A stretch of DNA of 64,000 nt from contig OZ017759.1 of NCBI GenBank assembly GCA_963969365.1, forward strand, positions 1,984,001 to 2,048,000, read 5' to 3'. The notes below the pieces were generated by a model. The model searched no databases. It was not told where the DNA came from and saw only the letters and a list, made by a program, of their open reading frames with translations. The translations under genes were made by a program, and so were the position numbers. The stretch is from Asterochloris sp. CNOR1. Its lineage: Eukaryota; Chlorophyta; Trebouxiophyceae; Trebouxiales; Trebouxiaceae. This document shows positions 1-10,223 of this stretch, piece after piece; within the stretch, counting starts at the first letter, position 1; the number at the start of each line of letters is the position of its first letter.

Positions 1-84
1 CGGTGGTACCCATCAACCTCTTCCCCTGTATGATCTGATCACACTGCAAGCCAGGCCTGCCCACCAATTGGTGCTCTCATTCAG

Positions 85-3000
85 GTGGACAGTGGGGACA
101 TTGTCAGAGATGCCACCAGAGGGTAAGGTGGGGGTGTCCCCGGTCTGCATCCTTGGCGTGAACATCAATGCTGGACAGGAGATCTCCCTACGCCTCAGGA
201 CAGATGACCTGAAAGGCTTCCGCAGGTGAGGGTCTCCTGCCTCTTGCATAGGACTCGCACCGCAACCCGTTCGACCGCTGCTCAAGGGAGTGGACTGCTT
301 CTTGGAAGCAATTCGTGTGCTGTCTGCGGCAAGACCCACAATCTGATGCAACCTGCCGGCACAGGAACATGTGGGCTCAGGTCATTCATCAGCACATAAT
401 CGGGGCGCATTCTGGGTGCTTGTTTGCAATGGATCAATGCATGTCATGCCGATGAGGGTGGATGCACGCCAATCATCTGTGAGCTCTGAGGCAAGGGCGG
501 GGCCTGCAGCGCTGGAACAGTGAGGAGTGCCTGTGTTGATCAGCACTGCTCATGGGGCCTTTCTTCATGCTTGCAGATGTGGGGTTACTAGCGCACCCTA
601 TGCTGCAGCAAGCAAAAGAAGCCATACCTGCCGCAGGCAGCACGGCACGCAACAGGCCAGTTTGTTGGGATGCATCATGGTACACCTTTTGCATGAGCAC
701 TGCTATTCTGGAAAGCCTTCTCCTGCCCGCTACAGGTACGATCGCATCAGGGAGACCCTGGTGCATGAGCTGGCCCACATGGTGTTTGGGGAGCACGACA
801 ACAACTTCAAGGAGCTGAACAGCCAGCTGCTGCGTGAGTGCTCGTCCCTGGATTGGACTCGAGCAGGCACGCTGCCCAGGGCTGGGGACTTCTTTGAGCC
901 GGGGCCCATGGATGTAGAAGAGGCTGCCCCTCAGGGTCGCACTCTTGGGTGAGCAGGGGTTCAGGCTGTACTGTCAGGGGTTGGGGGGCAGCAGCAGGGG
1001 ACACAGGCCGGTGTAACTTCGTGGGGGAAAGCGGGGGGTGGGAGAAAAGGGGATGGCTGCCGGGAGCCGAGATATCCCTCGGGCTTGAATCTTCTGCTGT
1101 GGACTAGTCTGCCCCTGGGGGCCTTGCTTGGGTGTGAGAAGGTGGTGTGTACGGGGCAAGCTGGAGGCTGTGGCTCAGGTGGGCAGGAGTGTGCAACGTC
1201 CTGGGGCCACATCTTCAGTCTCAAGCATTGCTGAGGGTGCAGACTTCAGAGCATGCACACGCAACGCGGCTGGTGTGATCCACCAGCTGGGTTCCTTCAG
1301 CGCTTCACACGGGCGCAGGCTGCCAGGGGTAGTGTAAACGTTGCGCCTGGTGCCAATGGATGATGATAAGGCTGCCCCTTGAGGTCGCAGAAGTTAGGAA
1401 TTCCTTGCAGGCAACATCTATGACAGCAGCAGCCACCCTACGGGACACACTCCCGGTTGAGAGCGTGCCTGAGGCGGGCTGTGCCAGGGTTGTGGGGGCA
1501 TCCTGGCAGGGGGTTCCCTGCCGTAACCACAAGGCTTCTGACAGCTGCATTCTGACTGGCACGGCTGAGGCTGTTGGGGTCTATGCACACTGTTCAGTGA
1601 GCAGGTCTTTTTGGCGTAGGGCTGGCTTGGGACACAATGACAGCTGAGCTTGCAGTTGTTCAAAATCAACTTAAAAGGGGTCAAACGTAGGTCTGAGTGT
1701 TTGAGAGGGTTGCTGGACCTCTTTGCCTGTCTTGTGCACTTATCACCAGGCCTCAGCCTGGACCACATCGCCCTCCACCTGCCCACTGCCAGTCTGGGCC
1801 ACTGCTGCTTTGCAGGCAGCCCGGCTCACAGGCTGGCCTGTCTCCGGCATCCGCCCGTGCAGCTGCGGCAGAGGCAGCAGCACGCAGGGCCACAGAGGCT
1901 GCCCAGCAGCCCCGGCCTGCCCCCACGTCACCTGATGCTGTACCACCAGCGGCAGCAGAGCCCACAGGCGCCTCTGCCATAGCACAAGCGTCTCCCCTGG
2001 CATCCCCTGCTGCTGCGCCAGCAGTCCAGGCCCCGGACGGACATCAAGGCGCCCCTGCACAGGCCCTGGCGGCGTCAACCCTGCCTGAGCGGGAGGTGTC
2101 CCTGGACCCCGATCAGGATGTCGAGGGGCTGGGGCACCGCAACGACAGCACTGAGGCAGCTGAGGATGAGATGAGGCACCTCGGCCTGCCCTCGCGTCCC
2201 CCCAGTCCGCTGCACAGCAGTGAGCAGGCCAGGCCTGGCAGTCAGGATGGGCAGGCAGGTGCACCTGCAGCTGGGGCAGTGCAGGCTCCCAGCCAGCTGC
2301 AAAGCTATGCACAGGCCGGTGCAGGGCCCCAGGGCAGCAGCGGGGCTGCACTGGCACCTGGGTCGTCTCCTGCTGCCAGAAATGCCGCTCCTGGAAGCAG
2401 TCAGAAGTCAAGCCAGACAGAGGCATGCCCAGAAGATGCATATGCCATGGACTGGCAGCAGGATGGAAGGCAGGCAGAGCCTGCAGCCCCTCAACAGCAG
2501 CCAACAGAGCAGCGTGCCCTCCAACGGCCAGACCCACACGAGGCAGCGGCGCCCGGTGGCGCGACGGTCGAGCACGCAACAAAGCAGGAACCTTGGATGG
2601 AGACAGGCAATGCTGCGGCTGCACGAGCCGGGCCTGCCAGGCAGCAGGGGGCAGCCAAGACAGCAGCCACACCGGCTGACGCAGGGCCAGACGCTGCTGC
2701 TGCACAGGCTGCAGATGCAAGGCAGCAGGACGAGGCAGACCAGGCAGCAGCCATGATGGCTGCTCTGCCTCAGGATGACCCTGCAGTGGAGCGGTACAGG
2801 CAGGTGCAGGCTGCGGCCCAGCAACTGGTGCGTGAAGCTGGGCACGCTGCTTCCACGGCACTTCAGACCCTGAGCAGGCTGTTGCAGGTGAGCATCGCTT
2901 CCAGCAGCAGATTCTTGCCTAGCTGACTGCATTTGCAAACACTCCCCAAGGGCGACGGCTGAGAGTTCCCCATGAGCTGCATGTGTAGGCTTCGTGTTGT

Positions 3001-3445
3001 GTGAACGCCACCGCTGCGATGCCCTGTCTGCTTATAGAAATCTGCTATGATACTGTCCATCTGCCTGCTCTGTATGCATGCGGTGCCTGCTGTTGCCTCC
3101 AACCTCCAGGCTGCGCCTATTAGAGGCTGCCTGCACGTGACCTCATCTGCAGACCCTGCACTTCAGCTCTGTAAAACCTTATGCCAGAATGGTGATGACA
3201 TTGTGCTGTGGGCAATGCAGAACATTCTGGACCATCCCACAGAGGCCAAGTACAGACGCGTGAGGCTGGCCAACCCCACATACAGTGCCAGGGCAGGGCA
3301 GTTCCCCAGCAGCAGGGAGTTACTGCGCCTGGCTGGATTTTCAGTGGACACTGATGACAGTCTGAACTTGACTAGAAATGATCCTGGCCTGCTGTGGCTG
3401 GCTGTATCTGTGCTCAGAAGCTGTGGCCAGCCACCGCAGACATGA
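85..3445 (+). CDS. WLM-PUB domain metalloprotease (Wss1/SPRTN-like), 5' end outside window
   Basis: Downstream part of a spliced gene; earlier exons lie before the window. Exons 85-225, 736-948, 1816-2887 and 3167-3445 join at GT-AG sites with phase preserved. Exon 1 gives the start of the WLM domain (ISLRLRTDDLKGFR). Exon 2 carries the zinc-protease motif HELAHMVFGEHD and runs to the family's SLDWT and GRTLG segments. Exon 3 is a roughly 350-residue linker rich in Ala, Gln and Pro, probably disordered. The end of exon 3 plus exon 4 form a PUB domain (KYRRVRLANPTY, ELLRLAGF, NDPGLLWLAV). Known: WLM proteases of the Wss1 group act on DNA-protein crosslinks and SUMO/ubiquitin-modified proteins, and PUB domains bind the p97/CDC48 ATPase; a WLM-PUB protein exists in land plants. 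The crosslink-repair role here is inference. Any ubiquitin-like N-terminus would lie upstream. Confidence 0.88.
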
Positions 3446-4375
3446 TGTACTGCTGTTTGCATCCTCCAATCATATCATGACAGATGTGTAGCAGACAATT
3501 TGACAGCCAGCAATGCACTCTGGTGACCCCGTGTCAAGGCAGATGCCCCATCATGACAGAAAAGCAAGTTTGCAGAGAGACCCGCATCTGCTCTATAGCT
3601 GGCTGGTACAGCAGCAAATTTGGGGGGAGCAGCCCTCCCTGGAGCTTCTCAGGGTCTTCCCATGCCTTAAGAGTGCAGGTTGGCAAAGCTGCAAGTTAGC
3701 CTGCCCTTGCAACTGCATCCACGCCAGCCCAAATAGCCTTGTCAAGGCCCTGCTGTGCCAGGACTGCCTGCAAAGCTGGCCAGGTGGGCGGGTGGGGCTG
3801 CACCTGTCTAGCTGCAGGTCATCAGCCAGGCAAGCGCAGCAAGGCTGGTCTCTGTTGCACGCCACAATGGCACAAACCTCCTTGGTAGACTCCCCAGCGC
3901 TGCATCAGATTTGAACACTCTCCTCAGGCAGGGGCCTCAGTGTATCCTTGCAGTCCTTCCTTTGTTGCATTTGAGAGACTCAGACCACAGGCTGGTAGCA
4001 TCAGGCAGAGTGTGCACGCTTGCCTCAACATGGCGGGTGAAAGCAACCTTGGCAGGTTTTGTTGTTGCTCGCTTGCTGTGCTGTGGCGTCTGCAACACTC
4101 TGCCACCAACCGCGGCAAGCATACAGCTTGCTCAGTTCAATGCTCACAGCTGTCATCTTGTCAAGATCCTCCATGCCCGCATGGGTAAGAAAGTTGAGGA
4201 CCTTAAGCTGTCAGCTGAGGCCAGGAGGAAGCAGAGTGTCACCTCTTACTGCAGGCACACATTTAATTGAGCTGCCAGCCAATCAAGGACAACGCTGCTC
4301 TGTCAGATGATTGCCCCATCCCAACAGCAGCATGGGCAGCGGCACAAAAACCTCAACCACCTCCAGGTTCCTTGT
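3446..4375. other. Intergenic stretch, possible small plus-strand exon
   Basis: No recognised gene lies between the WLM-PUB stop and the left arm of the inverted duplication. The only coding-like piece is a plus-strand frame ending at 4270 whose last 40 codons are charged and helix-like (KKVEDLKLSAEARRKQSV). It matches no family I know and could be a short exon or chance. Confidence 0.3.
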
Positions 4376-4395
4376 TAGGTCACAACCCGGAACAG

Positions 4396-4403
4396 TTATA
4401 AAG
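4396..4403 (+). promoter_or_regulatory. TATA-like box upstream of secreted-protein gene, left copy
   Basis: TTATAAAG lies about 235 bp before the start codon. The same site in the right copy reads TTGTAAGG, so if this box is used the two copies may differ in promoter strength. The call rests on motif only. Confidence 0.3.
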
Positions 4404-4638
4404 GCCGCTCCCCCAATTCTCAGCACTTCATCAAGGTCTCTGCCTGCATCACCGGTTCTGTGTGACCAAGCCCCTCGCTTGTCAGACAACCTTCGCGCCA
4501 TTCCTCGGCAGACAAGGTGGGCCCCGAGTTTGTGGGCCCTATCTGCTTTCGCAGCAACGCTTTGGTAGCCTTCGAATTACCAAGCCCCATCCTGATCAGC
4601 AGCCTTCTGATTGCAGGTCTCTCCCCCAGCTTCTGACC

Positions 4639-6350
4639 ATGAAGTCCATGGCCATCCTCCTCCTGGCAGGCGCGGCAGGCACTGCTCAAGGGCGCACCAT
4701 GCTGCAGGCTCAGGTGAGCAGCGGGCACCGCGCAACATGTCTGGTCAGCACTTTCGGCAGTTGGGTCGCCACCTGGCGCCCTCACAAACCCATCTCCCTG
4801 ACACCACATGCTTCTGCTGCAGGCAGCAGCACCCACTAGTGTGCTGCCAACCACCGAGGCCCCAGCAAAAGCTGCCCCAGCACCGGTGCCGGCCCCTGCT
4901 CCGGCAGTCAGTGCGCCAGCCCCAGCGCCCATGACGCCCCCACCAACCACCCTGCCAGCCTGCGGCGCACAGCCCACCTGCCGCCTGTTCGTGGAGAACC
5001 AGCTGTGCTGCCAGAACGAAGGGCTGACCACCGGCAGCCAGGACGCAGTGCTGCGCGTCCTCTGCAACCAGCCCGTCAACATCACCTCTGACTGCCTCAG
5101 CGTGGGCGGCCTGGCCAGCTATGGAGTGGTGGACACCCTGCAGGTAAGCATTGGCTGGTCTGCTCTGGACAGCCTGCTCTTCATGAATGGCATGACCACG
5201 CATGCCAGCTCGGTGTGCCCTGCCTCAGAGCACCTGGCAGCATGTGAAAGACCCAGGCATGTCACCCTGCCTGGAGTGTGCACGCATCCACAGGCCAGGT
5301 CGTGCTGACCTGCTCCATGTCGCTGCGCTGCAGGCCGACGTCAGCTACCAGCACCAGTACATCATCAGCAACAATGCCACCTCCCCCTTCTACGGCCACG
5401 TGAATGTGGGCATCCAGGAGAACAGGTGAGAGCCTTCATGTGGCTGGCTCCTGTCAAAGCAGGGCACCAGCTCGGCCACAGCCAGCGTACAGCCTGTGTG
5501 CTGGCCTAAGTGCATGATGCATGATGCCTGACAGCCCTGCATCTGCCCAGTCCCACATCTTTGCTGACTCGTGCTCCCCCTTGCTGCAGGGCCAACGTCT
5601 CTGGCTGTGCCCTCAACTTCTCCCCCTGCACCTTCAACGGGCAGGTGCAGACCACCATGCCCACAGTGCAGGACATCGGCTTCAACATGGTGCAGCCCAC
5701 CGCTTTTGAGCTGGCCTACCAGGGTGCCCCAAACAACAGCGTGGCCACCACCAACATGGTGAGCTGCTGCGACCAGAACTAGCTGCACCCTGCTGTTTGC
5801 TGCACCTTTGAAGGGCTGTGCAATAGCTAAGGCCTCTGCATGTGTGCAGCTGGCTGCCCCCCTTCAAACTGCCTGTCTGACCGCTCCCCTGCTCGCATGC
5901 AGGCCGACACCCACTCCATCGGGTACCAGGTGATCAACAGCACCTCATGCGGGGCTGTGCACTTCAGCAACGTGACCCAGGACTTCTTCAACTACCAGTA
6001 CGCCACCTACGCCAGGTCAGTGCTGCTGTTTGACTGGGTGGTTGTGCCTGTGATCACATTGGGCGCTCCACCTCCCATGATGCCTGGCAGCCTGCACTCT
6101 GCAGGGCTCATATGCTGCCCATGGATGACCTGCATCTCCCTCAGTGGACGCTGTCTAACCATCCCCCTCTCTGTGCTGCTGCAGCGGCTTCCAGAACCAG
6201 TGCAACATGACCGCCAACTTTGACTCAGTGAAGGCCTTCAATGGCACCCAGGCCCTCACCCAGCTGGCAGGCAATGCCACTGCCTACAACCTGGGCACCA
6301 ATGAGGTGCAGGCACTGAACACGGTCATGCCCACCGTGGCCTCCGCTTAA
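4639..6350 (+). CDS. Secreted Cys-rich protein of unknown family, copy 1
   Basis: Six exons: 4639-4713, 4823-5143, 5334-5425, 5590-5758, 5903-6015 and 6185-6350. All junctions are GT-AG and in phase, giving 311 residues. The start MKSMAILLLAGAAGTAQG is a typical signal peptide. It is followed by an Ala/Pro linker with PAPAPAPA runs (residues about 28-62), then a domain of about 245 residues with ten cysteines and many N-glycosylation sequons (NITS, NATS, NVSG, NSTS, NVTQ, NMTA, NATA). This suggests a disulphide-bonded, glycosylated secreted or cell-wall protein tethered by a flexible linker. I do not recognise the family. The inverted second copy at 17151-18862 differs at only about six residues, so the duplication is recent or kept similar by gene conversion. 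Confidence 0.85.
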
Positions 6351-6747
6351 GCAGCTCTGCTTCCCCCCCTGATACATAGACAGTCTGCAGTGCACAAGTG
6401 ATTTGGCTTTGCTTTTGCCCCCTGACCTGAGAGACCCTCTGCTGTGAGCGCGACATTTTTTCTGATGGCCCCTGCCTACACAATTTGGTTTTATTTTGTG
6501 CTGCCCCCTTTATGATTGAGGCACAGACACTGGTATTGCTTGATATCATGCTACTGGGCAAGACAGTCGATACTGCTGATCAAAGCCCTGTCTGCTGCCC
6601 ATTTGACATGTTTGATGAATCCTCATCATGTAAATACACCTCCACTTACTTGGACTACACCTTTGCACTTCCCATGGGTTGGACACAACGCTTCTACACA
6701 TGGAAGGGGCAAGGAGGCAAGCATTGATGCTGGCATATATTCACTGC
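6351..6747. other. 3' flank shared by both duplicated copies
   Basis: About 400 bp between the stop of the secreted-protein gene and the SUMO-like fragment, holding no open coding segment of note. It aligns throughout with 16753-17150 and presumably contains the 3' UTR of the secreted-protein gene and, on the opposite strand, the former 3' UTR of the SUMO-like gene. Confidence 0.6.
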
Positions 6748-6948
6748 TCAGGTCCTGAAGTTTGCATATAGGACCCCACCGTCTTCAAGGGTCATTGCGT
6801 GGGGAGTTGCCCCTGCCAACAGCCACTCTTCATCAAAGAACAGCTGCAGCTGGCTACCAGGCTCTGAGGGCCACTGCGGCGCCAGCCACTCAGTAAGCTT
6901 GCTGAATGTGTTTGTCATGAGCATGATTGCCTTGACGCGCTGCTCCCC
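6748..6948 (-). pseudogene. SUMO-like domain fragment, duplicated last exon
   Basis: The minus strand encodes a copy of the C-terminal SUMO-like domain of the gene at 15598-16752, from GEQRVKA through LTEW and LQLFF to FRT and the stop. Homology stops abruptly at the edge of the duplication, so the upstream exons and splice acceptor are missing. It matches the intact domain at roughly 80 percent of residues, with several acidic surface residues replaced, far more change than in the secreted protein on the same arm. This fits loss of constraint on a stranded exon. An ATG at 6987 just outside the arm keeps the frame open, so a short product is formally possible. Confidence 0.8.
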
Positions 6949-7297
6949 AATGAGGTGCACATCATGCCCAACATGGCCGCCTCTCAAACAGCCTCTGACG
7001 CCTCTAGCAATACTTAGAGCTTGATGTCATGCTGCTGGGCAAGACACTCCATACCCGCTGATCACTCTATGTGCTGCCCTGTGCAACATACTGATTGCAT
7101 CCTGGCAGGCAGACAGGTACTCTTGATGCATGTTCTGCACTTCATACGGTTCGGCAACAACTTGTTGCATTGGGGAAAGGTGACCTGGACCAAACAAATT
7201 TAGAAGCCCTGCCTAAGTTTCTTGCAGCTCTCAGTGCAGATATCGTTTTCGGCATAGCACCGTGACGCAGGCGTAGCCATAGCAGTCTCTATCGGCA
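6949..7297. other. Flank of left arm with partial repeat of arm sequence
   Basis: No gene. Bases 7022-7080 resemble 6541-6600 inside the arm (ATCATGCTACTGGGCAAGAC and following), in the same orientation but more diverged, as if an older fragment of the same 3' flank had been copied here. Confidence 0.5.
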
Positions 7298-10004
7298 ATG
7301 CCTGTCAGAAAGAGAAGAGGGGATGATGGTGAGAAGCCTGATGCTGCCTGATCTGTCCAACAGCAGCAGCAGACTCGGCAGACTGGATGTGCCTTGATGG
7401 AGTGCACTCCTGCCACTTCCACCCTCTGCCAACGGTGCAGGCCTCCATGAGCCCCTCCTCAGTGATGGGACGCCAGCACAGGAGGCTGGCGACTACAGCA
7501 ACAGCGAGCGGGCACTGGTGCACAACAGCGTCAATCGCGGCATCCACTGGCAGGAGCTTTTGCAGGAGCTCATCTCCGGCTGCATCAGCTCCTGCAGCTC
7601 TTTCTGGGGTGAGTGCAGCATGCATGCAGAGCATTGCTGCACACAAGCAAGTAGACAGGCAAAAGTGCAAGGTGTGCTCGCGTAGGATTAGGTAGTTGGT
7701 GAGGTGAAGGCTGCACCAAGCTCAAGGTCCTTAGCTGGTCTGAGAGGCTGCTGAATGCCACGCTGCACCACGCACTTCGGACAGCAGGCAGGGCTTGGTG
7801 CCTTGCCATCTCCAGCACTCAGGGCCAGAGGCGGCAATCCTATGCAGACTACTGGGTGCCATCATGCTCTCAGTGCTTGTGCAGCATGCAGCCTGTTCAA
7901 GTTGTGCACTGTCTGGCCTCACCACAGGAGGCCCAAGAACAAGTAGCATCGGGAGCCTGCCAGGTTAAAAACATATTGCAATGCTGCTGCATGAATGCAA
8001 ACTTGTTGTTATGGGCATGCTTCCTGAGCAGCTTGAATGTTCTACAACAGCCTGCTCAATGCCTGCATGCTGAAGCTGGCATCCTGCAGCCTACGTTCAG
8101 TACCATCAATCCCATACTGTGCTGCAGACACCATCTTGAGGACATTCCGGCCGCTCCTGGGCGGCCATGCTGCAGATGCTGTGGAGCTCTCACCTCATCA
8201 GGTGCCGTGATCACACTGAAATGCATGCAGCCTGCCTTGAATCTTTTGCACCTGCTTCAAGGCAGCTCAAAGAGGCAGCACTGGCGCCCGCCTGCCAGGC
8301 TGGTGTCAATAATGGCTGCATCTAGGTGACATGGCACCGGTGCTTGCTCGCCAAGCAGGGGCTCTTGTTGTTCTGAGAAACTGCAGCCTGGCCTGTGATG
8401 CAGATTGGCCAACTGCACACCCTGATGCAGCGGGCAGCCGTGCCCTATGATGCTGAGGACCCAGAGCATAAGGTGAGCTGGTTGCCTGTTGTCGCACAGA
8501 ATAAATGATGCTGACTTGGCAGCACTGTAGCTGGCATCAGCATGACAGCTTTCCAAGGTGTGTCCCTGATGAAAGGATGCAGGCCGGTGATAATTGTGCT
8601 TTGATCCTGGGGCCTCCCTTGAGGTTGTGCCTTGCAGCAACAGTTGATGCTGCACATGGTGCATTTGCTGTGCGGCGCTGAACTCCAATGTGCATCAGTA
8701 CAACGTGACAAAGCTGCGAATATTTCATGCTGCTGTATGGTGAAGCACACTGCAGGTTTGTGCATGATCGGCTCTGCTGCAGGCGCTCTGAAAGGAGCAG
8801 GCCCCTGCCTCCCCTATCCCACCTCTGGGAGGCGGCCTTACTGTGGGGTGTTGTGTTGGCACCGTGAAGGAGCTTTGGCTTAGGCCTTGCCATGGGACTG
8901 TTCTGTGCCGTTCGTCCCTGCAGGCTCTGCCAAAGGAGCTGTCCATGAGGCATTGCCAGGCGGCCCTTTGCTGGGCCTGTTTCGAGGGTAATTTCGGTGC
9001 GCAGGCACTCTTGAGGGAGCTCTGGGAGGCCGCGTTCCCGGGAGAGGAGTTTGCAGTGCCCTCGCGGCGCTGGAAGGACATGGGGTGGCAAGGGACTGAC
9101 CCTGCTACTGACTTCAGAGGTGGCGGGCTGATGGCGTTGCAAAATTTGGTGTACATGGCGCACAGAAAGCCCCAGCTGTTCGATACCCTGCTGCACAAGA
9201 AGCAGGTGAGCACTGGGAACTTGGTGTAGGGGCACAGGGTGTCTGGGATTAACATTCTTTTGCCACAGCGCTCAGCAGGCAGTTCTCCGGCTGCGGGTGG
9301 CACTCAAGCTCCGTCACGTTCCTCTTTTGATGACAGCAGTACACAGGTGCAGTGCCTGCTTTGCACAGTCAAGTGTTCCTGAGGCAGGTGCCTGTAAGTC
9401 AGCCCAGAAGCCGTTCACACAGTAGTTTGGCGCAGTGTGCCATGACTCTGTTGGATGAACTATGGGCTGACCATGAGCATTGGCCCTGCAACAACCCTTG
9501 TTGCCGCTTTAGGTGCGCTCTTTGCTGCAAGCATATAAGATATCGTGAGTGCCCTGGCCAGCCTTCTTTCCCCAGCACGCTGCTGCCAGACCGGCAAATC
9601 CCTTGCGCTCACTGCAGGGGGAGCGGGCTGCAGACACTCCATTTGAACTGGGTGGGCGGGGTGGCGAATATCCTTGTGGAGCTGCTGGAGTTAACTTCAC
9701 GCACATGCTGATCGAGATGCTACAGCTCCGCAACACGGAGCAGTGGCCCACTTCAGCTGAAGGCATAGGATTTGCTCCCATGCTGGAGGAGGCTGCCCCG
9801 GTCTTTGATGAGCTGTACTGTGCTGTCTTTGCGCAGTTTGACGACATGTGGCTGCAGTATGGCATTGCTGAGAACGGGGCCTTTGGCCACCTAGACTTCA
9901 ACAAAATCAAGGGTGCTTTGCAGACGCGTTTATCTACCTGTTTGAAGCAGAGACCTGGCTCCTTTTCGCAGCTCGTTGACTCACTGCATCACCCACAGGC
10001 TTGA
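7298..10004 (+). CDS. ELMO domain protein
   Basis: Six exons, 7298-7328, 7441-7608, 8128-8201, 8404-8472, 9005-9205 and 9618-10004, join in phase to give 309 residues. The domain starts with SPHQIGQLHTLMQRAAVPYD, matching the LTPLQ..RL..L...VPYD start of plant ELMO proteins, then ALLRELWEAAFPG, MGWQGTDPATDFRGGG, LMALQNLVYMA and EYPCGAAGVNFTHML. Length and order fit the single-domain plant and algal ELMO proteins. Known: in animals ELMO works with DOCK proteins as a Rac exchange factor, and stand-alone ELMO domains (ELMOD type) act as GAPs for Arf-family GTPases. A role in Arf signalling or membrane traffic is inference. The extreme N-terminus (exons 1-2) is less certain than the domain itself. 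The gene is convergent with the reductase gene, 219 bp apart. Confidence 0.85.
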
Positions 10005-10223
10005 TGAAAGCCATTCCATCTTTTAAAGTGGAAGTGCTTATGGTAGGCTCTCTGGATCATGCCAAACCTACTCAAAACGAAGTCTGCATGACCGGATGAA
10101 CTAAGTGTGTCCTTCTGAAGTGTCAAGACAGTCCAGCAATAAATTACTTAGCTATGTCAATCTTTGGTATTGTGAGTAAGAGTCCTGTCAAGCTCAGCAG
10201 GCTCACATTGCCTGTGAACACAA

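Larger units (their letters stand above)
4376..6948 (+). repeat. Left arm of a 2.57-kb inverted duplication
   Basis: This arm matches the reverse complement of 16552-19123 almost base for base, introns included. Similarity begins at the AGGTCACAAC sequence upstream of the secreted-protein gene and ends inside a SUMO-like coding segment at a GGGGAGCA octamer (read on the minus strand). The arms are 2573 and 2572 bp long and about 9.6 kb apart, enclosing the ELMO gene, the reductase gene and most of the SUMO-like gene. Because this arm holds only the tail of the SUMO-like gene while the right arm runs into the whole gene, the left arm is inferred to be the derived copy. Confidence 0.93.

Noticed and set aside
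1743-2861. 372-codon minus-strand open frame opposite WLM-PUB exon 3
   Set aside because: It is the antisense shadow of a GC-rich, low-complexity coding exon. It has no domain motif and the plus-strand exon is fixed by phase to both neighbours.
4420-5085. 221-codon minus-strand frame opposite the secreted-protein gene, mirrored at 18416-18925
   Set aside because: Mirror of the PAPAPA linker and Cys-rich exon; the Gly/Ala repeats simply reflect the sense linker. The sense strand has signal peptide and clean splicing.
9509-9910. 133-codon minus-strand frame across the last ELMO exon
   Set aside because: The plus strand there matches the ELMO domain residue by residue; the antisense frame has no recognisable features.
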